A DNA stretch of 64,000 nt, taken from Nitrosomonas sp. Its GTDB lineage: Bacteria; Pseudomonadota; Gammaproteobacteria; Burkholderiales; Nitrosomonadaceae. The stretch's first letter is position 1; the number at the start of each line of letters is the position of its first letter. This document shows positions 57,291-64,000 of this stretch, one piece after another. Both the position numbers and the translations under genes were made by a program. The stretch lies in contig JAIETK010000012.1 in the NCBI GenBank assembly GCA_019745325.1, forward strand, positions 1 to 64,000, in the 5' to 3' direction. The notes beneath the pieces are model-generated. The model saw only the letters and a program-made list of their open reading frames with translations, was not told the DNA's origin and did no database searches.

Positions 57291-58073
57291 TCAGGAAAAT
57301 GCAATCGCGGCATAACCCACCACATGATCGCGCGAACCGGCGGTATCTCCGGAATTTCTTAAATCCAATAGCTGCGGCTTCAGATGATGTTTCCGGGCTG
57401 CCAGGATTAAGCCATTAATCGGGATATTGCCGCATGCCTGCGCTTGCTCAATGGGCCGGTTGAACTGCAAAATCGATTGCACCGTTCCCAAATCCGTTTG
57501 CTGCGCCGCGTCATACGGCAAATAATGCGACAAATCGGAACTGACAACGATCAAAGTTTCCTCGCCGCCCCACACATGATCCAGTACTTCCGCCACCGCT
57601 TCCGCCGACGTCATGCCAACCGCCAGCGGCAGTAAAGAAAATTCACCCAGCGTGCTTTGCAAAAACGGCAGTTGTACTTCCAGCGAATGTTCCAGCGCAT
57701 GCGCGGCGTCACTCACCATTACCTGCGGTAAGTGCTCGATTTCTTCGATCAACTTTATATCCAGTTGCACCGGACCTAATGGCGTCGCAAAAACATCCAC
57801 GCTTGGCAGTGCCATACCATAGACCGCAATCCGATGAGCCGGCCCGAGTAATACGACCCGTTCAATCCGGGCCGCGATTGTTTTCAAACTGATATAAGCC
57901 GTTGCGGCAATGGCACCGGAATAGATATACCCGGCGTGAGGAACGATCAATGCCTTGGGTTTGGTATCGTGAAATTTTGCGTGTGATAGCAATTGCTGCA
58001 CATCGTGCCGCAATTGCTGAATATCTGCGGGATAAAACAGACCTGCGACCGCAGGTGATCGAATCATTGCCAT
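57291..58073 (-). CDS. amrB: AmmeMemoRadiSam system protein B (Memo family)
   Basis: 260 residues. Metal-site-like residues match Memo: H in VPHAGYIYSG, H in LLGPAHRIA and C in ACGNIPINGL. Related to aromatic extradiol dioxygenases and nonheme iron enzymes. GGAGG lies four bases before the ATG. First gene of the operon; the 285 bases upstream show nothing else. Confidence 0.9.
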   Translation of the reverse strand: MAMIRSPAVAGLFYPADIQQLRHDVQQLLSHAKFHDTKPKALIVPHAGYIYSGAIAATAYISLKTIAARIERVVLLGPAHRIAVYGMALPSVDVFATPLGPVQLDIKLIEEIEHLPQVMVSDAAHALEHSLEVQLPFLQSTLGEFSLLPLAVGMTSAEAVAEVLDHVWGGEETLIVVSSDLSHYLPYDAAQQTDLGTVQSILQFNRPIEQAQACGNIPINGLILAARKHHLKPQLLDLRNSGDTAGSRDHVVGYAAIAFS

Positions 58074-58358
58074 TGAACCTCCACAAAACTCAAATTTCGA
58101 ATAAAACTTTCAAATACAAACACGATTCACAAGCTGCTTTGAATCTTGTTTGTACAGATACATGCCTCGTTTTATTAAAAACTTTGAATTGTTGAGGCCC
58201 CTACTGATACATTGATTTGTTTAATATGGGCGTAATAGATAAATATCAAGAAACAAATTTTATTTCATTCAACTTCTTTCAAGATGGATTAATGAGTACA
58301 TCAATGGGTAAAAGTAGAACCACTCCGTGCAATTTTTAACCAGAAGGTACGGTTCCGA

Positions 58359-59585
58359 TCACCAACCATCCCGGTACAAATTCATCAGCCTAATGGCATT
58401 ATCGGTCAAACGCGTAATACTATGCCGGTCGATGCGTAAATCCTCGAGATCCACTTTGCGGCTGGTCAGCAATTCTTTTAGATCAAAATTGAATTGAAGC
58501 AGTGTCGTCACATGATGGGAATCCCGATAGATATCGCCGATCTCATTGGTATTCGATACCGGATCATGCACATCGGCAATCACGTAAATCAAATCCTCGA
58601 GTTCCTCGTAAGGCAGTGTAATCCTGTATGTATCGAAAAAATGATCCGGAACCGGTGAAGAGTTGAATGCAAACGTCTCCAAACCCAATGTCGCACCCAC
58701 CGCTTGCGCCAATCCGCCGCCTAGCGAATGCCCTGCTACGGTAATTTTTGCGCCTGGATGCTTACTGATTACACTTTGTGCAAAATTGAAGGCATCTTTA
58801 AATTGATCGCTGACCCTGCCAATCCCGATTGCCGCATCCGCTAAGGCGTCTCGGGTTGTATCTTCCAATTCCTTAAATGAGCAAGGAAAATCACATGTTT
58901 CAGTACCCCGAAAAACTAGCGCTAATTCATTTGTATCGCGATTCCTGAAAACGCCCGCGTCCATTCCGGAGCTTTTGCCATTGGACTCAATCAGAACCCA
59001 GTTATCGACTGTCACATTATCAAAATCGTAAATCGCATCCGCCAGCTTCGCAAATGGAATCGACCGGATCATCAGATCCACCGCCCGGCGTTCGTTGGAA
59101 AGCAGCATCCCGTAAGGTTTCCATGTGATATTGGGTACATATCCGGGGTTGTTGTACAACGCCACATCGGCCAGTTCAAACACAGAAACGATGTCATCGG
59201 CATCTTTAACCCAATTCAGGCTGACGTCAAAACGCTCGATTCCATAAAGCTTGGGCACGTCTATCTTGGGCAATCTGAGTTCACCGTTTACGATTGAGAA
59301 AGCTGGGCTATCCGCACGAGGGCCTTCATCAAATGCCACGCTAATCAGTTTGAATTGCTTGGGGTTTTCAGCCCCCAGCCACTGAAGCGCGGCTTTATAG
59401 AACTGTTCACCCGATGCGTCCGTTACTTTGATATTTTGCAAGCAGACTAACCCATCGGATTCAAAAAATGCCGCTGGCGCGGTCAAACCATTGCAATCCT
59501 CCGGCATTGCCCGCGTTGCGGCGGTTGCGACGAGAGCAAACACAAAAAATATAAATCGTGATAATTGTACATGCCATTTTTTCAT
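58359..59585 (-). CDS. Secreted class-3-type lipase/hydrolase
   Basis: 408 residues from the ATG at 59585; a GTG two codons upstream is an alternative. Signal peptide (FIFFVFALVATAATRA). The nucleophile lies in VAGHSLGGGLAQAVG, with a fungal-lipase-like N-terminal block ALVFRGTETCDFPCS and probable acid in VIADVHDPV. Exported; substrate unknown, ester hydrolysis likely. Confidence 0.85.
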   Translation of the reverse strand: MKKWHVQLSRFIFFVFALVATAATRAMPEDCNGLTAPAAFFESDGLVCLQNIKVTDASGEQFYKAALQWLGAENPKQFKLISVAFDEGPRADSPAFSIVNGELRLPKIDVPKLYGIERFDVSLNWVKDADDIVSVFELADVALYNNPGYVPNITWKPYGMLLSNERRAVDLMIRSIPFAKLADAIYDFDNVTVDNWVLIESNGKSSGMDAGVFRNRDTNELALVFRGTETCDFPCSFKELEDTTRDALADAAIGIGRVSDQFKDAFNFAQSVISKHPGAKITVAGHSLGGGLAQAVGATLGLETFAFNSSPVPDHFFDTYRITLPYEELEDLIYVIADVHDPVSNTNEIGDIYRDSHHVTTLLQFNFDLKELLTSRKVDLEDLRIDRHSITRLTDNAIRLMNLYRDGW

Positions 59586-59747
59586 AAACACACCTGAAAA
59601 GCTTGAGGTTACAGCATACCGATCAAGAACCGTCGCTGGAGAGAAATAAACAATTGAATTCAGCAGTATATCAAATCAACCTCAGGCGCGTGCCGAATTC
59701 CATAATTTCTTAGTTTTTCAGAAACGCAATCGCATCCGGTTAATTTA

Positions 59748-59890
59748 GGAAGCGCTGATTAATTGACTTCACGAGCGAATTGCTTCGTTGCGCGGTACTC
59801 ACTCCCTCACCTATCAGATTGATAGGTCCCGGTTGTTGCGTTCCGTGCGCCTCGCCCTTCATCACGTTCGTTGAATTAATCAGCGTTTCC
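59748..59890 (+). repeat. MITE-like element, copy B
   Basis: 143 bp with terminal inverted repeats GGAAGCGCTGATTAATT.../...AATTAATCAGCGTTTCC, flanked by an exact 4-bp duplication TTTA (59744-59747 and 59891-59894). It matches the reverse complement of copy A at 45176 over the full length. It lies in the otherwise gene-free 597-base stretch 59586-60182, upstream of the His-rich protein gene. Confidence 0.85.
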
Positions 59891-60182
59891 TTTACAGCGT
59901 TAATCATTTCCGGTCATCAATAAAGCGCGCCGATCTCTCATTACGCTCCGATCGCTATCCGTAACTTTCTGAAGAAATTGTGAAAAAATGCTGGCGCATA
60001 CCGCACTCGATTCGGCATATCCGCTTCGTCCGTATCCGTTCTTTTCTGATGCGGGACAATAATGTCCAAAAGCTTATTTTCGAGTATACTGCCCGGCTGT
60101 CAGCGTTATCCGGGTTGAAGAATAACTTGGGAATACAACACACTGAATTAAAAAATTTAATTGTTAACCACCAGGAGAACTT

Positions 60183-60629
60183 ATGCGTAAACTAGTAATC
60201 AGCATGTTTTTTATCGCTATTTTCACTCTGCCGTGCAGCATTTCAGCGCATGAGGGCGAAGATCATGATCACGATGAGGCAGCGGAAGATACATCAGCCA
60301 CGAACCAGGAGAGTGGCATCGGATGGAAGCTCGTCCGTAGCCTAGAAATGGGCAATTCCGGGAAATTTGTTCACATGGTGCTTGTTGACCATGCTGTCTA
60401 CACCGATAAAACGGTATATAGCGCCGCTATCAACAGACTCTGCCGCCCTGACGATGAATTTTGCCGAATCCGGTTCTGGAGTCAGGAAAAGTATATCCCT
60501 GAAAAAGCTTCATTGACGACCGAGCAAAACAAACACCTAAGAGCCGATTATTTGGTCAATAAATCCGCGGGCATGCAGCATCTGCGCTGGTCTTGCAGCG
60601 TCGATACGGATAAAGCCAAATGCTTCTAA
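60183..60629 (+). CDS. Secreted protein with a His/Asp-rich N-terminus
   Basis: 148 residues. Signal peptide MRKLVISMFFIAIFTLPCSISA, then a metal-binding-like HEGEDHDHDEAAED stretch and a compact C-terminal region with two CxxxxxC pairs (CRPDDEFC, WSCSVDTDKAKC). AGGAG precedes the ATG. It may bind divalent metals in the periplasm (inference). No family is recognised. Confidence 0.75.
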   Translation: MRKLVISMFFIAIFTLPCSISAHEGEDHDHDEAAEDTSATNQESGIGWKLVRSLEMGNSGKFVHMVLVDHAVYTDKTVYSAAINRLCRPDDEFCRIRFWSQEKYIPEKASLTTEQNKHLRADYLVNKSAGMQHLRWSCSVDTDKAKCF

Positions 60630-60636
60630 GCTAAAA

Positions 60637-60653
60637 CACCGGCTAATCCGGTG
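60637..60653 (+). terminator. Small hairpin after the His-rich protein gene
   Basis: CACCGG (60637-60642) and CCGGTG (60648-60653) with a five-base loop, seven bases after the stop. There is no clear T-tract. Confidence 0.4.
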
Positions 60654-60659
60654 AGTATA

Positions 60660-60766
60660 AGCGCGAGATGCCCGGAACACCGCAACCAAACTATATCGAT
60701 CCGATAAACAAGGATGCGAGTTCCGCGCAAATAAAGCAATCGGCTCGCGCAGTCAATCAGGCTTCC
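60660..60766 (-). repeat. Decayed relative of the MITE element
   Basis: About 107 bases resembling the inner and right-hand part of copy A: GCGAGATG, CGCAACC, AAGGATGCGAGTTCCGCG, GCTCGCGCAGTCAATCAG and a GCTTCC end. The left terminal repeat is lost and target duplication is not visible. Confidence 0.45.
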
Positions 60767-60827
60767 ACTACCAGTCCAGTATCACTAAGCCCGGGTAAGA
60801 GAGCGAAAAATCTGCCTGGTGTTTACT

Positions 60828-62288
60828 TTAAATGTGTAAGGCGCGCTTATCCACGCCAAGTGCTGCTTCGTGAAAAACCTCGGATAACGATGGGTGCGCG
60901 TGGACAATACAAGCAATGTCCTGACTGCTGGCCGAGAATTTCATTGCCACGACCGCTTCTGTAATCAGCTCCGAAACATGCGGGCCTATCATATGAACAC
61001 CTAATATCCGGTCCGACTGCTCATCCGCCAAAATTTTGATAAAACCGCTTGTTTCACCCATTGCCCGGGCGCGTCCATTGGCTATGAATGGAAACTGGCC
61101 GACTTTATAGGCAATACCCGCTGCCTTAAGTTGCTGTTCATTTTTTCCCACCCAAGCTATTTCCGGTACGGTATAGATCACCCAAGGTACGGTATTAAAA
61201 TCGACCGTTTCATGCGGATTTGCATGACCTTGTTCTATCTGCTGGATCATTTCTGCGACCGCGACACCTTCTTCGGATGCTTTGTGCGCCAGCATCGGCC
61301 CACGCACCACATCTCCCACGGCATACACATGCGTCAAATTGGTCCGGCAATAATCGTCGACCACAATAAAACCGCGTTCATCCAAAGCCAAGCCTGCTTC
61401 TTTAGCGCCTAAACCGGCGGTATTCGGAATCCGGCCGATCGCCACGATCAATTTATCCACTTCCAGTTGCTGTTCCTGATTATTGGCGTCACTATAATTC
61501 ACCGCCACCGAGTCTCCGGACAGCTTGACCGAATTGATATTAATACCGGTATTAATCTGCAACCCCGGCTCTTTGGCGAACAAACTTTTAGCTTCCTTGG
61601 CGATCTGTTCATCCGCAGCCATCAAAAAACCCGGCATGGCTTCCAGAATAGTCACTTCCGATCCAAGGCGGCGCCATACACTACCCATTTCCAAGCCGAT
61701 CACTCCCGCGCCGATGACACCCAATCGTTTGGGCACTTCCGTTAACGCCAGAGCGCCGGCGTTATCCAGAATCATGGCATTGTCGATGGATGCAAACGGC
61801 AGGGGTCTCGGTGTCGAGCCGGTGGCCACGATCAAGTGTTTCGCTTGAATCGTTTCCATCGCGCCATTGTCGTCAACTTTAATTGTCCAGAGATTGTTCG
61901 ACGCATCATACGCCAATAACGATCCGCGCCCATGCATCGACTTCACTTTATTCTTTTTAAATAGCGACGCGATACCGGTCGTGAACGTGGTAACAATCTT
62001 GTCTTTGCGCGCGATCATCACGGGAATATCCGCTGTAACCTGCTGCGCGGTAATCCCATGCGCGGAAACTTTATGCTGAATCTGAAAAAACTTTTCTGAA
62101 GACTCTAATAACGCCTTGGAAGGAATGCAACCCACATTCAGGCAAGTGCCGCCAAGACTTGGTTTCCCCTTTGAGTTCTTCCATTCGTCAATGCAAATAG
62201 TGTTCAATCCAAGCTGCGCAGCCCGAATAGCTGCAACATAACCACCGGGGCCTGCGCCAATGACCGCGACATCAAATGTTTCTGACAT
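60828..62288 (-). CDS. lpdA: Dihydrolipoyl dehydrogenase
   Basis: 486-residue FAD enzyme, E3 of 2-oxoacid dehydrogenase complexes, reoxidising dihydrolipoamide with NAD. N-terminal FAD-binding GAGPGGY, the redox disulfide in GGTCLNVGCIPSKALLESS, NAD-binding GAGVIGLEMGSVW, and the C-terminal His/Glu block in HAHPSLSEVFHEA. No E1/E2 gene is adjacent in the window. It ends far from its neighbours and appears to be monocistronic. Confidence 0.95.
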   Translation of the reverse strand: MSETFDVAVIGAGPGGYVAAIRAAQLGLNTICIDEWKNSKGKPSLGGTCLNVGCIPSKALLESSEKFFQIQHKVSAHGITAQQVTADIPVMIARKDKIVTTFTTGIASLFKKNKVKSMHGRGSLLAYDASNNLWTIKVDDNGAMETIQAKHLIVATGSTPRPLPFASIDNAMILDNAGALALTEVPKRLGVIGAGVIGLEMGSVWRRLGSEVTILEAMPGFLMAADEQIAKEAKSLFAKEPGLQINTGININSVKLSGDSVAVNYSDANNQEQQLEVDKLIVAIGRIPNTAGLGAKEAGLALDERGFIVVDDYCRTNLTHVYAVGDVVRGPMLAHKASEEGVAVAEMIQQIEQGHANPHETVDFNTVPWVIYTVPEIAWVGKNEQQLKAAGIAYKVGQFPFIANGRARAMGETSGFIKILADEQSDRILGVHMIGPHVSELITEAVVAMKFSASSQDIACIVHAHPSLSEVFHEAALGVDKRALHI

Positions 62289-62386
62289 AATTCATCCTAC
62301 GTAAATAGCTTAAAAAAAGTAATTTTAAAATAAAAAACCTGAGTGATATTGATCTTCTACGTCATTCGCTGTTTTTTGTGGCAACC

Positions 62387-63439
62387 TTACTGCAAGGGTA
62401 ATTCGCCGTTTTCACGCCCGATGCCGCCGATTTCCCGGACAGCTTGCACATAATCTCCGCGTTCGCGCAGCTTCGTCATCGAACCGGTTTGGTTCTTTGC
62501 ATGCAAACGCGCCAACCGAGCCAAACTCGCCGCCGGCATCTCCCAGCACAACCCATTTAGTACTTCGTCCGCGCCCGCCGGGTTGTTGCACACCAATATC
62601 ATGTCGCATCCTGCGGTCAAAGCAGTCTGCGCTCGTGACAGCATTGAATCGAGGATTATTCCGGCGCCGCGCATGCTGAGGTCGTCACTAAAAATGCATC
62701 CTTCAAACCCCAGCGTCGTCCGCAAAATTTTTTGTAGCCAGATTTTAGAAAACCCGGCCGGATTGGGATCGATTTCCGTATAAATCACATGAGCCGGCAT
62801 AATACCGGCAATTCCGCTATCAATCAGATGTTGAAACGGAATCAAGTCATTTGCTTCGATCTCGCTATAACAACGTTGATCGACAGCTTTTTCAAGATGG
62901 GTGTCGGCGCGAATATAGCCATGTCCGGGGAAATGCTTGCCGATTGCCAACATACCGCCTTGCTTAAGTCCCAGCATCAATTGATGCGCCAGATCCGACA
63001 CGGCATGCGGGCTGCTGTGAAAAGCGCGATCGCCGATCACGCTGCTCTGGCCGTGATCGATATCCAATACCGGCGTAAAACTGAAGTCGACGCCGCAAGC
63101 ATTCAATTCAGCGGCTAATACATAACCAACTTGTCTTGCAAGATGACGGCCTTTGGCAGGTTGCTTATCCCACACTTTACCCAGTTCGCGCATGGCCGGC
63201 AATTGCGTGAAATCTTGTTGAAAACGCTGCACACGCCCACCTTCATGATCCACTGCAATCAACAGGTGAGGGGTACGTAACGCATGAATTTGCCGGGTTA
63301 ATTCGGTTAATTGCCGGTGATCGACGTAATTACGCGTAAAAAGAATAACGCCGCCGGTGAGCGGGTGAGTCAGCCTTTTGATGTCATCCCCGGATAGTTC
63401 CGTACCGGCAATATCAAGCATGACGGGCCCAAGCGCCAC
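62387..63439 (-). CDS. nagZ: Beta-N-acetylhexosaminidase NagZ
   Basis: 350 residues from a GTG at 63439, chosen because a GGAG site precedes it and the frame upstream overlaps acpS; longer starts inside acpS are rejected. Family 3 glycoside hydrolase that removes GlcNAc from anhydro-muropeptides in cell-wall recycling. Motifs include [29 protein letters not shown] and FSDDLSM. It follows acpS by two bases, so it is translationally coupled in pdxJ-acpS-nagZ. Confidence 0.93.
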   Translation of the reverse strand: MALGPVMLDIAGTELSGDDIKRLTHPLTGGVILFTRNYVDHRQLTELTRQIHALRTPHLLIAVDHEGGRVQRFQQDFTQLPAMRELGKVWDKQPAKGRHLARQVGYVLAAELNACGVDFSFTPVLDIDHGQSSVIGDRAFHSSPHAVSDLAHQLMLGLKQGGMLAIGKHFPGHGYIRADTHLEKAVDQRCYSEIEANDLIPFQHLIDSGIAGIMPAHVIYTEIDPNPAGFSKIWLQKILRTTLGFEGCIFSDDLSMRGAGIILDSMLSRAQTALTAGCDMILVCNNPAGADEVLNGLCWEMPAASLARLARLHAKNQTGSMTKLRERGDYVQAVREIGGIGRENGELPLQ

Positions 63440-63441
63440 AA

Positions 63442-63819
63442 TTACTTCTCCAATACTACAAATGCACAAACCATGTTGATTTCATCACTAATCGACAGAT
63501 GATGCTGAATAATACCTTTATCGCTGATCAGTTGGTTCAGTTCCGGATGAAATTGAAAAAAAGGTTTCCCTAAATTGTCGTGGCTTATCGTGATGTATGT
63601 CAAACTGACCGGGTGACGGAGTCCGGTGCCCATTGCTTTGGATAGAGCTTCCTTGGCGGCAAACCGGCTCGCCAGAAATGCGATTGGTTTACTGCTGTTA
63701 TGATATTCCCGCCACTCCGGATCCGTTAAAATGCGCCGGGCGAAGCGATCGCCATACCGTTCCAGCGACTGCGCAATCCGGGTGGATTCGACAATATCGG
63801 TTCCGATACCGTAGATCAC
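63442..63819 (-). CDS. acpS: Holo-[acyl-carrier-protein] synthase
   Basis: 125-residue phosphopantetheinyl transferase that activates ACP. Conserved [12 protein letters not shown] with the metal-binding Asp, and [15 protein letters not shown]. It begins with GTG (63819-63817), overlapping the TGA of pdxJ (GTGA), and ends just before nagZ. The C-terminal [15 protein letters not shown] block completes the family. Confidence 0.95.
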   Translation of the reverse strand: MIYGIGTDIVESTRIAQSLERYGDRFARRILTDPEWREYHNSSKPIAFLASRFAAKEALSKAMGTGLRHPVSLTYITISHDNLGKPFFQFHPELNQLISDKGIIQHHLSISDEINMVCAFVVLEK

Positions 63820-64000
63820 TGCCGCGCCTCGATCATCAGTCGTTTCATTTCCTCAACGGCGTGCTTGAAACCGGTAAAAATCGCCCGAGCTACGATGGCA
63901 TGACCGATATTTAATTCAGAGATTCCGGGAAGTGCGGCAATCGCTTGCACATTCTCATAATGCAATCCATGACCGGCATTGACTTTCAGCCCCAGATCAA
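63816..64000 (-). CDS. pdxJ: Pyridoxine 5'-phosphate synthase, C-terminal part
   Basis: The reading frame runs off the window. The visible tail has [18 protein letters not shown] and [16 protein letters not shown], the typical PdxJ end. PdxJ condenses aminoacetone phosphate-type and deoxyxylulose 5-phosphate substrates into pyridoxine phosphate. It shares GTGA with acpS. Confidence 0.93.
   Translation of the reverse strand, partial: DLGLKVNAGHGLHYENVQAIAALPGISELNIGHAIVARAIFTGFKHAVEEMKRLMIEARQ

Overview
The window looks like a chromosomal segment of a betaproteobacterium, most likely a Nitrosomonadales/Nitrosomonas-type organism. This rests on family content and gene order, not on a marker gene: a zf-CHCC protein directly after ilvE, the pdxJ-acpS-nagZ order, two PEP-CTERM proteins with an EpsL-type porin, and moderate GC with AT-rich intergenic spacers. 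I saw no rRNA, tRNA, CRISPR array, prophage or transposase.

Layout. 1-3.3 kb: a small frameshifted gene, ilvE, a zf-CHCC protein and an AlgC-type phosphomannomutase. 3.3-11.3 kb: a PEP-CTERM protein, a BepA-like M48 protease, an unknown lipoprotein, a MacA/MacB-like exporter in three genes and an ExoD-family protein. 11.4-18.3 kb: a large hybrid histidine kinase, then a translationally coupled EpsL outer-membrane protein and sugar-phosphate transferase (exopolysaccharide/exosortase type). 18.3-25.7 kb: hydrolases, a twin-arginine transglutaminase-like protein, an EF-hand membrane protein and a REC-REC-GGDEF protein. 25.7-30.2 kb: a probable sensory operon with a Leu/Ile/Val-type binding protein, a dCache domain fused to a pentameric ligand-gated ion-channel (pLGIC) module, and an unknown membrane protein. 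30.2-41.9 kb: an FtsH paralogue, a GGDEF-EAL protein, an alpha-carbonic anhydrase, several small membrane proteins, a Rieske oxygenase and a lipoprotein. 41.9-45.3 kb: priA, a quinone oxidoreductase and a MITE-like repeat. 45.4-51.3 kb: a four-gene minus-strand operon coding for a zinc-ribbon (TackOD1-like) regulator, a processive GT2 glycosyltransferase, a TolC-like protein fused to a GH18-like domain, and an HlyD-type membrane fusion protein. 51.5-64 kb: small proteins, corA, a second PEP-CTERM protein, an AmmeMemoRadiSam operon with an added hydrolase, a lipase, a second MITE copy, lpdA, nagZ, acpS and the 3' end of pdxJ.

Two regions deserve most attention. The first is the binding-protein / dCache-pLGIC / membrane-protein operon (25866-30211). 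It reads as an ion channel gated by a periplasmic small molecule, possibly an amino acid, with its own soluble binding protein and no ABC permease or ATPase beside it. The second is the GT2/HlyD/TolC-GH18/TackOD1 operon (45361-51297). It reads as a compact polysaccharide synthesis and export machine in which the outer-membrane duct carries its own putative glycan-cleaving domain. A third point is a non-autonomous transposon-like repeat of about 140 bp, with terminal inverted repeats and exact 4-bp target duplications, in at least two copies (45176 and 59748).

Cyclic-di-GMP signalling (22999, 32509, and perhaps the degenerate GGDEF-like end of 49915) and cell-surface glycan functions (AlgC-like mutase, EpsL, sugar-phosphate transferase, ExoD, GT2 operon, PEP-CTERM proteins) recur. 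This suggests a biofilm or floc-forming lifestyle (inference).
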